Notes under the pieces: model-generated | The model's database searches: none | The model's input: only the letters and a program-made list of their open reading frames with translations | Told to the model about the DNA's origin: nothing | In this document: in pieces, positions 31,989-40,618 of the stretch | Layout: every line of letters begins with the position of its first letter | Position numbering within the stretch: the stretch's first letter is position 1 | Program-made: the position numbers and the translations under genes | Source: an uncultured Collinsella sp. | GTDB taxonomy: Bacteria > Actinomycetota > Coriobacteriia > Coriobacteriales > Coriobacteriaceae | Assembly (NCBI GenBank): GCA_902489945.1 | Contig: CABUBZ010000009.1 | Span: 1-44,133 of the forward strand | Length of the DNA: 44,133 nucleotides | Reading direction: 5' to 3'

Positions 31989-33371
31989 CTACAGAGACGC
32001 GATCGTTGCGTTTGCGCACTTGAGCGCACCGTCGGTGACGGTAAGCGCCACACCCTGGCCCTGCTTGTTGCAGAAGCGAGCGTTGAGCGCAACATCATCG
32101 ACAAAGATGGTCGCGATGTCGTCGTCGACGACCAGACGCACATGGTGAGTGCCCTCGCCCTTAAAGAACAACGGACGCTCGAGGCCCATGTTGTTGACCT
32201 GGAACCACGGATACTGGGGGGCCGCCGTAAACTCGAGTTTGCCCTCACGCAGGTTGGCGCGGAACTCATAGGCAAGACCGGACTCGGCGTCCTCGGCAAG
32301 CTTCACCGAGAAGCCGGCAGCGTCACCGGCGAGCTCGATGTCGGCGTCGAGCATATAGGTAGAACCGGCATCCGCGGCGAGCACCTGCTCGACCTTGCCC
32401 GACTCGCACGAAAGCTCAAAGGCCTCGACTGCCTTAGCCTCGCCAAAGGCGCCAAGCATGCTGTCGGGAAGCTTGGTGCCGAGCGTTCCGTCGGCACGCT
32501 GAACGATCTCGAGAGGCATAAAAGTGCCACCCCACAGGTAAGAGCTGGGGTCGCCGCCCTCGTCGCGCGTAGGAACCCAACCAAAGAGAACGCGGCGCTC
32601 GCCGTCAAATGCGGTACGTGCAGCATAGTACGCGCGGCCATCGAAGGAATCGTCCGCAGGAGTGATCCAAGGACCGTTGATAGAGCGAGACATGCGGTAA
32701 CGGGTCTTGTTGCCATCACTGTACTCAGAGAACACCAGATACCACCAGTCGCCCATCTTAAAGAGATCAGGCATCTCGAACATGGTGTACAGGCCCGGAT
32801 TCCACCAGTCGCCCTGGAACTCCCAGGTATCCAGGTCCTTGGAGGTGAACTTGACCAGACGACCGGTCATCAGACGCTTGTCCTCGCCCACACGCGTGCC
32901 GAGGATGAGCATGTACTCTTCGTTCTCCTCATCCCAAAGAACAAAGGGATCGCGCCAGTTGCGGTCATCGTAACCCTCCTGGGGCGGAAGCAGCGTCTCG
33001 GCGATGTTCTTCTCCCACTTGACGGCGTCGTCACTCGTTGCGTGAAGAAGAACCTGCTTCATCAAGCGCGCGCGGACCTTATCGCGATTGCAACCAGTGT
33101 AGAGCGCATGGTACTTGTCGCCCACCTTAAACACTGTGCCGGCATAAACATACTGGTCGACTTCCTCGTCGCCGCCACGCTCAAGGCTCTCGCCAAAGTC
33201 CTTGTAGTTGACGAAATCCTTGGTCGTCGCGAGTGCCCAGCCAAACGGCTCTCCGAAAGGTCCGGGGTTACGCGTGTCACGCTGATGATAGAGATAGAAC
33301 GTGCCGTCCTCGCCGTACGGCATGATGTCGCCTACCCAAATTCCCTCAGGCTGGTAATACACCTTGTGCAT
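31989..33371 (-). CDS. Glycoside hydrolase family 32-type enzyme with variant motifs
   Basis: A 460-residue five-bladed beta-propeller plus beta-sandwich protein of the GH32/GH43-like type. The canonical nucleophile box WxNDPNG is replaced by WVGDIMPY (12-19), with Asp15 as likely nucleophile. The stabiliser appears as NWRDPFVLW (Asp141) and the acid/base as FEMPDLF (Glu199). The tail (DDDIATIFVDDVALNARF) resembles the GH32 C-terminal module. No signal peptide is present. The substrate may be another fructoside or phospho-fructoside. ATG at 33371 (MHKVYYQPEG) follows AAAGGAAG. It is the first gene after a tandem pair of LacI-type operators and is followed by EIIBC and scrB. Confidence 0.88.
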   Translation of the reverse strand: MHKVYYQPEGIWVGDIMPYGEDGTFYLYHQRDTRNPGPFGEPFGWALATTKDFVNYKDFGESLERGGDEEVDQYVYAGTVFKVGDKYHALYTGCNRDKVRARLMKQVLLHATSDDAVKWEKNIAETLLPPQEGYDDRNWRDPFVLWDEENEEYMLILGTRVGEDKRLMTGRLVKFTSKDLDTWEFQGDWWNPGLYTMFEMPDLFKMGDWWYLVFSEYSDGNKTRYRMSRSINGPWITPADDSFDGRAYYAARTAFDGERRVLFGWVPTRDEGGDPSSYLWGGTFMPLEIVQRADGTLGTKLPDSMLGAFGEAKAVEAFELSCESGKVEQVLAADAGSTYMLDADIELAGDAAGFSVKLAEDAESGLAYEFRANLREGKLEFTAAPQYPWFQVNNMGLERPLFFKGEGTHHVRLVVDDDIATIFVDDVALNARFCNKQGQGVALTVTDGALKCANATIASL

Positions 33372-33420
33372 CCGAGACTTCCTTTCCCACAAGATACTAA
33401 CTCGGTACAACTGCAAGATA

Positions 33421-33454
33421 TGTCAATCGTTTTCATATGTCAAACGTTTTCACA
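33421..33454. promoter_or_regulatory. Tandem pair of LacI-type operators
   Basis: Two abutting 17-base sites, TGTCAATCGTTTTCATA (33421-33437) and TGTCAAACGTTTTCACA (33438-33454), share the TGnnAAnCGnTTnnCA-type dyad of LacI-family regulators. They lie 50-80 bases upstream of the GH32 gene and downstream of the regulator gene. Confidence 0.75.
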
Positions 33455-33485
33455 TCAATACGTCTTTTCGCAGTTCCAGTCGTCG

Positions 33486-33500
33486 GCAAACGGTTGACAT
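33486..33500. promoter_or_regulatory. Third, weaker LacI-type site
   Basis: On the minus strand TGTCAACCGTTTGCC matches the same operator half-sites with lower symmetry. It lies about 32 bases from the tandem pair. Confidence 0.5.
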
Positions 33501-33555
33501 ATGCCGGCGAACGGTCATCAGAGGCGTTTGAGGAATTCTTTTGGCACGGGATGAA

Positions 33556-34566
33556 CTACGCGGTTTTGCCCTCAATGAGTTCAACGGGGAGCTTGATATT
33601 CGATTCAGGATTATCGCCGTTAACAAGAGCGATGATGGATTGCGCCGCGAGCTCTCCGATGCGATCGATATCTTGGCGTACGGTTGTTAAGTCAGGCATA
33701 AACGTCATAGTGCGGCGGGCACCATCCGCGCCCACGACCTTAATATCGTCCGGAGCGCTCAAGCCGCGCTGCTTCATAATGTTGAGACAGATGGCCGCCA
33801 TCGTGTCGTCTCCCGCAAAGATGCCGTCAATATCGGGGTTCTCATCGAGGATCTTCGCAACGACCGCGCTCTTTTCGTCGTCGGGCTTAACGAACTCGAC
33901 CTCACGGACAAGCGCGGGCAAACCGGCCTGCTCAACAACATCGAGGTAGGCATCGGTACGCTTATTGGCAGGCATGCGCATGCGGCTATTGCTGCGCAGG
34001 CACAGGATGCGTGAACACCCGTCATCGATCAGGCGACGCGTGGCAAGTTCGCCGATGCTATAGCCGTCGCTCGCAATCTGAACAGAGGCCTCGCCAAGGT
34101 CGCAGTCGATACCAACCAGGCTCAAGCCCATCTCGGCATATGCCTCAGCACCGATATTGAGGGAGTTGACGATGACGCCGTCGACCATATTGCGGCGGAG
34201 CATGTCAATATAGGAACGCTCAAGATCGGGTCGATTGGCGCTGTTGCACAGCAACATCTTAAAGCCGTTTTCCGCCAACGTGCGCTCGACCGCCTGCACA
34301 ACCTGAGCATGGAACGGGCTGCTCACAAAGGGAACGATCATGCCGATAAGGTTCAGGCGACCGTTGAGCATGGCACGGGCGATATCGTTGGGCGTATAGT
34401 TGATGCGCTCCATCGCGGCATGGACCTTATCGCGGGTTTCTTGGCTAATATAGCCGCGATTATTAAGCACGCGAGATACCGTAGTGGGCGAAACCCCCGC
34501 CACCGCTGCAACTTCCTTGATGCCAGGCTTAGCAGAATCCTTAGAACGAGCGCCCTCGCGAGCCAT
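33556..34566 (-). CDS. LacI-family transcriptional regulator of the sucrose locus
   Basis: A 336-residue repressor. The N-terminal DNA-binding domain reads IKEVAAVAGVSPTTVSRVLNN and RGYISQETRDKVHAAMERINYTPN (helix-turn-helix plus hinge, about 15-68). The periplasmic-binding-protein-like sensor follows (MIVPFVSSPFHAQVV; DGVIVNSLN; AGDDTMAAICL; TTVRQDI). ATG at 34566 (MAREGARSK) follows GGGGAGGGTGCT; the open frame seven codons upstream lacks such a site. Operators of the LacI type lie both in front of this gene (34587-34603) and between it and the GH32 gene, so control of the fructoside genes and of itself is likely. The inducer, possibly sucrose 6-phosphate or fructose, is not readable. Confidence 0.94.
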   Translation of the reverse strand: MAREGARSKDSAKPGIKEVAAVAGVSPTTVSRVLNNRGYISQETRDKVHAAMERINYTPNDIARAMLNGRLNLIGMIVPFVSSPFHAQVVQAVERTLAENGFKMLLCNSANRPDLERSYIDMLRRNMVDGVIVNSLNIGAEAYAEMGLSLVGIDCDLGEASVQIASDGYSIGELATRRLIDDGCSRILCLRSNSRMRMPANKRTDAYLDVVEQAGLPALVREVEFVKPDDEKSAVVAKILDENPDIDGIFAGDDTMAAICLNIMKQRGLSAPDDIKVVGADGARRTMTFMPDLTTVRQDIDRIGELAAQSIIALVNGDNPESNIKLPVELIEGKTA

Positions 34567-34586
34567 AGCACCCTCCCCCATCAACA

Positions 34587-34603
34587 TGTCATACGTTTAC
34601 ATA
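34587..34603. promoter_or_regulatory. LacI-type operator upstream of the regulator gene
   Basis: TGTCATACGTTTACATA shares the TGTCAnACGTTT core with the sites at 33421-33454 and lies 20 bases before the regulator start, suggesting autorepression. Confidence 0.65.
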
Positions 34604-34714
34604 CGAACAAAGCATACCCCAACAACAGCGGGAAGACGGTAACAGTACAAGTAAGTAAACGACTCATCCAAATAATTAGGAGAGTTTCGCCTAAAGGGTG
34701 ACTACACAGGACCC

Positions 34715-34845
34715 CGCCGGGGCTGCTTGGGCTATCTCCCAAAATATTCCGCAGGACGCAAGAAGCCCTCGCCGCACGAAGTGCGCAGCGAGGGTTTCTT
34801 GCATGTCCGAGGACGTTTTGGGAGGTAACCCAAACAGCCCCGGCG
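34715..34845. repeat. Composite two-helix palindrome, family R3, copy B
   Basis: Outer stem of about 30 bp (34715-34744 with 34816-34845) with three non-paired transitions, then an internal loop with ATTCCGCA on the left (34746-34753) and GAGGAC on the right (34809-34814). Then come a GGAC/GTCC helix, an AT bulge, and a long inner hairpin ending in CGCAC-GAA-GTGCG. It begins 23 bases after the stop of the glycyl-radical gene. Loop and layout match copy A, although the helices differ in sequence. The 301-base gap holds nothing else except the regulator's operator. Confidence 0.85.
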
Positions 34846-34867
34846 ATCCTGCGGGAGTTAAATCCCT

Positions 34868-35119
34868 TTAGAACTTGTCGTGGAAGGTACGCGAAATGAC
34901 CTCGTCCTGCTGCTCCTTGGTGAGCGTGTGGAAGTTCACGGCATAGCCGGAAACGCGGATGGTCAGCTGCGGGTACTTCTCGGGGTGAGCCTGAGCGTCG
35001 AGCAGCGTCTCACGGTTGAAGACGTTGATGTTCAGGTGGTGGCCACCCTTCTCGGCGTAAGCGTCGAGCATGTGGACCAGGTTATCGGCCTGAGTCTCGG
35101 AAACTTCAGAAACCTTCAT
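34868..35119 (-). CDS. Stand-alone glycyl-radical domain of pyruvate formate-lyase
   Basis: An 83-residue protein that corresponds to the C-terminal radical domain of pyruvate formate-lyase. The block HHLNINVFNRETLLDA, then HPEKYPQLTIRVSGYAV, then LTKEQQDEVISRTF matches the E. coli PFL end and also GrcA (YfiD). The radical glycine would be Gly58 in RVSGYA. The first 24 residues (MKVSEVSETQADNLVHML...) are not part of normal PFL and replace the linker. AAGGAGACACATT precedes the ATG at 35119. The upstream large PFL gene ends before this domain, so this protein is probably an obligatory subunit and not a spare part as in E. coli. It would be activated by PflA. Confidence 0.9.
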   Translation of the reverse strand: MKVSEVSETQADNLVHMLDAYAEKGGHHLNINVFNRETLLDAQAHPEKYPQLTIRVSGYAVNFHTLTKEQQDEVISRTFHDKF

Positions 35120-35142
35120 AATGTGTCTCCTTCGATTGATAG

Positions 35143-35203
35143 GCGCCGGCCGAAACCGGCGCACTAATCAGTAATCGTTATTGTTAGTATAGCACTAACA
35201 ATA
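35143..35203 (-). other. Two hairpins between the pfl large and small genes
   Basis: TATTGTTAGT/ACTAACAATA (35179-35203, perfect 10 bp, 5-base loop) starts one base after the large-subunit stop. GCGCCGG/CCGGCGC (35143-35162) lies next, with the small-subunit ribosome binding site after it. They could set mRNA processing or stability and thus the ratio of the two proteins; neither has a T tract. Confidence 0.7.
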
Positions 35204-35204
35204 G

Positions 35205-37256
<2,052 letters not shown>

Positions 37257-37361
37257 TGTGTAACCACGCTCCTAGTTACGTGTAATGCGGCGCTCTCTCA
37301 CACCGCTGCTTATTGAATTCTTGAATTTTCGGCTTGCACTACCGGCTTCTTCCGTTCTTCA

Positions 37362-37377
37362 CTACACGTTGGTGTAG
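37362..37377. promoter_or_regulatory. 16-base dyad upstream of pflB
   Basis: CTACACGTTGGTGTAG, perfect 6-base arms around GTTG, located in the likely pfl promoter region. A regulator site is inferred; the regulator is unknown. Confidence 0.45.
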
Positions 37378-37640
37378 GGAAAACGTTTGTCCACCTTGGA
37401 ACTGCAACCCAAAACCCAAGATTTCACCCGTTTGAGAAGGATAGCATAGCCACCCCCTTCATCAGGGCTGTTATATGTTTCTTTTTTTATACCATTAGGG
37501 CGTTTTTAACAAATCCGCAGGAAATGCGAGCGCGAACAACTACCGTTCACCGATTTGTTTGGTATTTTTCCTTGCCTTTGTACGACGTTCACTCTAGCTG
37601 TTATGCCAGCTTTAGCAGGGTAAAGTGCCTCTGAGTAGGC

Positions 37641-37740
37641 TTTGGGACATGCCTAACGATCTGCCCCAAACTTTACTGGCACCGACGGTGTACGGAGGTC
37701 GCCTAAAGGTAGTTTTCTAGGCATGTCCCAAAATCTACCG
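37641..37740. repeat. Inverted repeat related to element R4
   Basis: Arms TTTGGGACATGCCTA (37641-37655) and TAGGCATGTCCCAAA (37718-37732) are perfect over 15 bases with 62 bases between. The right side continues as ATCTACCG, giving CATGTCCCAAAATCTACCG, nearly the sequence found in the lysC-asd hairpin. Confidence 0.7.
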
Positions 37741-37771
37741 TATAGGGCGCGCGTGCAGGGGTATCATCTTT

Positions 37772-37808
37772 CACCGAAAATAGTTTCTAGTGTTAGGGGT
37801 TTTCGGTG
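37772..37808 (+). promoter_or_regulatory. Palindrome spanning the MarR-gene start
   Basis: CACCGAAAA (37772-37780) pairs with TTTTCGGTG (37800-37808). The right arm includes the GTG start codon of the MarR gene and the apex holds its AGGGG ribosome binding site. It may be an autoregulatory MarR operator or an RNA hairpin that limits translation. Confidence 0.55.
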
Positions 37809-38255
37809 GAAGATACCGATTTCCATGAGCTTGGGAGTCAGCTCCTTACCGAGTTTGGCGGCATTCACCAGCGCGTTTCGCGCTTTGTGGACAAAGCTCT
37901 CAGCGGCGAGATGGCTGTCATGCGCGCCCTTATGCTCGCTGGCGGTTCGCTCACGCCGAGCGAACTCGCTGATCGCGCCTGGGTCTCGAACGCCCGCATT
38001 GCCAATATCCTACGCGCTCTCGAAGCCAAGGGCTGGGTTGAGCGTGAGCACTCAAAGACCGACCGTCGTCGCGTACACGTCATAGTGACCGACAAGGGAT
38101 TCCAGGATCTCGAAATCAAACGCCGGGAATTCGAGGACCGCACCGCGGCTTTCCTCGAACAGCTCGGCGAAACAGATACCCAAGAGATGGTGCGCCTTCT
38201 TAGACGTGCCAACGAAATTATCGACCGCAATCAAGAAAGGAGAGATGCCGAGTGA
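37806..38255 (+). CDS. MarR-family transcriptional regulator
   Basis: A 149-residue winged helix-turn-helix protein. The recognition region reads LTPSELADRAWVSNARIANI and LRALEAKGWVERE, with the wing KTDRRRVHVIVTDKG, flanked by dimerisation helices. The start is the GTG at 37806 behind AGGGG; the start codon lies in the arm of a palindrome. Its stop codon overlaps the start of the ABC exporter gene by four bases (GTGA), so regulator and transporter are translationally coupled. The likely role is to repress the unit until a ligand, perhaps a substrate of the exporter, binds. Confidence 0.92.
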   Translation: MEDTDFHELGSQLLTEFGGIHQRVSRFVDKALSGEMAVMRALMLAGGSLTPSELADRAWVSNARIANILRALEAKGWVEREHSKTDRRRVHVIVTDKGFQDLEIKRREFEDRTAAFLEQLGETDTQEMVRLLRRANEIIDRNQERRDAE

Positions 38256-40618
38256 GGATTCTCAAGCTCTTTAAAAAGCATATCCTGGCACTGTTCACAG
38301 CTATCGTACTTATCGTAATCAGCTGCAACGCCGATCTGGCGCTGCCTACCTATATGAGCGACATCGTCGACGTGGGCGTGCAGCAAGGCGGTATCGCCTC
38401 GCCCGTGCCCGACACCATTCGCGCCGAATCGCTCGACGACCTCGAACTCTTCATGAGCGCCAAGGACGCCAAGGCTGTGGAGGCCGTGTTTAGCAAGGCT
38501 GACAAAAACGGCATTCGAACGTACAAGGGCACCGAGGAAGAGCGTGCCGATGGAGGCAAAATTACCGACATTATGAGCCTGCCCGAGACCGTCGTCCTTT
38601 CGCTCAACCAGGGCATCGACGCCGACTCCATGGGAGACATGACCGGCACGTCCAGCGAGAAAGACAGCGACGCCGCTCAGGCCATGCCCACGCCCGAGCA
38701 AATGGCAGCGATGACGCCCGAGCAGCTCGCCGAGATGCAGCAGAAGGCCGCAGCGGTGCAGAATATGCAAAAGCAGATCGACGCCGACGGCGGCAAGATC
38801 ACCATGAAGAGCCTGCGCCTGGGTGTCGAGGGCGGTCTGGTAGACCAAAGCAAGCTCGTCGAGGGCGCCAACGAAATGGCGGACAAAATGGGCTCCATGT
38901 CGGGCTCCATCGTCACCCAGCGCGCCGTGAGCTATGTACAGGACGAGTACAAGGCGCAGGGCATCGACCCCGCCGACGTGCAGAACGCCTACCTGGGCCG
39001 CATGGCGACCACGATGTTTGGTCTGTGTCTGGTGTCGCTGGTCGCCACCATCCTGACCGGTGCCGTGGCTTCGCGCACCGCCTGCTCCATCGCACGCGAC
39101 CTGCGCCGCGAGACCTTCAACAAGGTTATGCACTTCTCGCCGGCCGAGGTGGGCAAGTTTAGCCAGGCCTCGCTCATCACCCGCTGCACCAACGACATTC
39201 AGCAGATTCAGATGGCCGCAACCCTGTTTATCCGCATGTGTCTGATGGCGCCCGTCATGGGCATCGTCGCCGTCATGCGCGTCCTGGCCAACCACACCGG
39301 CCTGGAGTGGACCATCGCCGTGGCCATCATCGCGGTCTCGGCCGTCGTCGGCGTGCTTATGGGCCTCACTATGCCCAAATTCAAAAAGATGCAGAGCTTT
39401 GTGGACCGCGTGAACCTTACCGCCCGCGAGCTGCTCGACGGCCTTATGCCTATCCGCTCGTTCAACCGCGAGGAGCATGAGCTCGAGCGTTTTGACAAGG
39501 CTTCGCTCGACCTGATGACCACGCAGCTCTACACCAACCGCGCCATGAGCTTTATGATGCCGCTCATGATGCTGGTCATGAATTGCATCACCGTGCTTAT
39601 CGTCTGGTTTGGCGCGCAGGGCGTGTCCGACGGCGTGATGCAGGTCGGCAACATGATGGCGTTTATCTCCTACACCATGCAGATCGTCATGGCGTTTATG
39701 ATCCTCACCATGGTTTCGGTCATCCTGCCCCGCGCCGAGGTCGCAGCCGAGCGCGTGGAAGAGGTCATCACCTGCCCCACGAGCATCAACGACCCCTCCT
39801 CGCCCAAACTGCCCGCGACCAGCGCGTCACGCGGCGAGCTCACCTTCCGCGACGTGAGCTTCCAGTATCCCGATGCCCGCGCCGATGTCATCAGCGGCGT
39901 GAACTTCACCACGCATGCCGGTCAGATGCTCGGCATCATTGGCTCCACGGGCTCGGGCAAGTCCACGCTCGTGCAGCTGATTCCGCGCCTGTACGACGTC
40001 ACAGGCGGCAGCATTTCGCTCGACGGCGTCGATGTGCGCGACATGACCCTTTCCGAGCTGCGTCGCCGCATTGGTTACATCCCGCAGCAGGGGCGCCTGT
40101 TCTCGGGCACTGTCGAGAGCAACCTCAAGTTTGCCGGCGATATGGTGAGTGACGAGGATATGCGCCAGGCGGCACGCGTCGCCCAGGCGGAGGACTTTAT
40201 CGCCGAGCGCGAGGGCGGCTACGACTCCCCCATCAGCCAGGGCGGATCCAATGTCTCGGGCGGCCAGCGCCAGCGCCTGGCCATCGCCCGCGCGTTGGCC
40301 AAAAAGCCCGAGGTCGTGGTGTTCGATGACTCGTTTAGTGCCCTCGACTACAAGACCGACGCGCGCCTGCGCGAGGAGCTGGCCAAAAACGTTACCGACG
40401 CCGCGCTCGTGGTCGTGGCACAACGCATCGCGACCATCATGCACGCCGACCAGATCATCGTACTCGACGACGGTCACGTAGTGGGCACCGGCACGCACGA
40501 GGAGCTACTGCGCAGTTGCCCGGCGTACCTGGAAATCGCACAGTCGCAGCTTTCCGCCGAGGAGCTGGGGCTTACCCAAGAAGAAATTGCAGCCGTTATG
40601 GAAGGAGGCGAGCGCTAA
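38252..40618 (+). CDS. ABC exporter half-transporter with degenerate ATP site
   Basis: A 788-residue permease-ATPase fusion. TM1 is near 9-28, followed by an unusually long extracytoplasmic stretch (about residues 45-240) rich in Glu, Gln, Met and Ala (PTPEQMAAMTPEQLAEMQ), then the remaining five spans and the nucleotide-binding domain. Walker A is GSTGSGKST (about 564-572) and the signature VSGGQRQRLAIARAL is intact. Walker B, however, ends VVVFDDSFSALD, with Asp where the catalytic Glu should be, and the switch His is Gln (VVAQRIATI). That combination marks the inactive-site half of a heterodimeric exporter. GTG at 38252 follows AAAGGAGAGATGCCGA and overlaps the MarR stop. The partner gene follows with a one-base overlap. 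Confidence 0.93.
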   Translation: MRILKLFKKHILALFTAIVLIVISCNADLALPTYMSDIVDVGVQQGGIASPVPDTIRAESLDDLELFMSAKDAKAVEAVFSKADKNGIRTYKGTEEERADGGKITDIMSLPETVVLSLNQGIDADSMGDMTGTSSEKDSDAAQAMPTPEQMAAMTPEQLAEMQQKAAAVQNMQKQIDADGGKITMKSLRLGVEGGLVDQSKLVEGANEMADKMGSMSGSIVTQRAVSYVQDEYKAQGIDPADVQNAYLGRMATTMFGLCLVSLVATILTGAVASRTACSIARDLRRETFNKVMHFSPAEVGKFSQASLITRCTNDIQQIQMAATLFIRMCLMAPVMGIVAVMRVLANHTGLEWTIAVAIIAVSAVVGVLMGLTMPKFKKMQSFVDRVNLTARELLDGLMPIRSFNREEHELERFDKASLDLMTTQLYTNRAMSFMMPLMMLVMNCITVLIVWFGAQGVSDGVMQVGNMMAFISYTMQIVMAFMILTMVSVILPRAEVAAERVEEVITCPTSINDPSSPKLPATSASRGELTFRDVSFQYPDARADVISGVNFTTHAGQMLGIIGSTGSGKSTLVQLIPRLYDVTGGSISLDGVDVRDMTLSELRRRIGYIPQQGRLFSGTVESNLKFAGDMVSDEDMRQAARVAQAEDFIAEREGGYDSPISQGGSNVSGGQRQRLAIARALAKKPEVVVFDDSFSALDYKTDARLREELAKNVTDAALVVVAQRIATIMHADQIIVLDDGHVVGTGTHEELLRSCPAYLEIAQSQLSAEELGLTQEEIAAVMEGGER

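Larger units (their letters stand above)
37257..37805. other. Long regulatory spacer between pflB and the MarR gene
   Basis: This 549-base AT-richer spacer between divergent genes holds no supported gene. It contains CTACAC-GTTG-GTGTAG (37362-37377, a perfect 16-base dyad about 105 bases before pflB), an inverted repeat at 37641-37732, and a GTG-containing palindrome at 37772-37808. T-rich runs near 37480-37500 could be part of the pfl promoter. No clear FNR or Rex site was recognised. Confidence 0.6.

Noticed and set aside
31983..33497. Plus-strand frame opposite the variant GH32 gene
   Set aside because: Antisense to a clear enzyme, with no start signal and no domain.
34868..35119. Small radical protein as an ordinary GrcA spare part
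   Set aside because: GrcA normally coexists with a full PFL and is about 127 residues; the adjacent PFL here lacks its own radical domain, although a full PFL elsewhere in the genome cannot be excluded.
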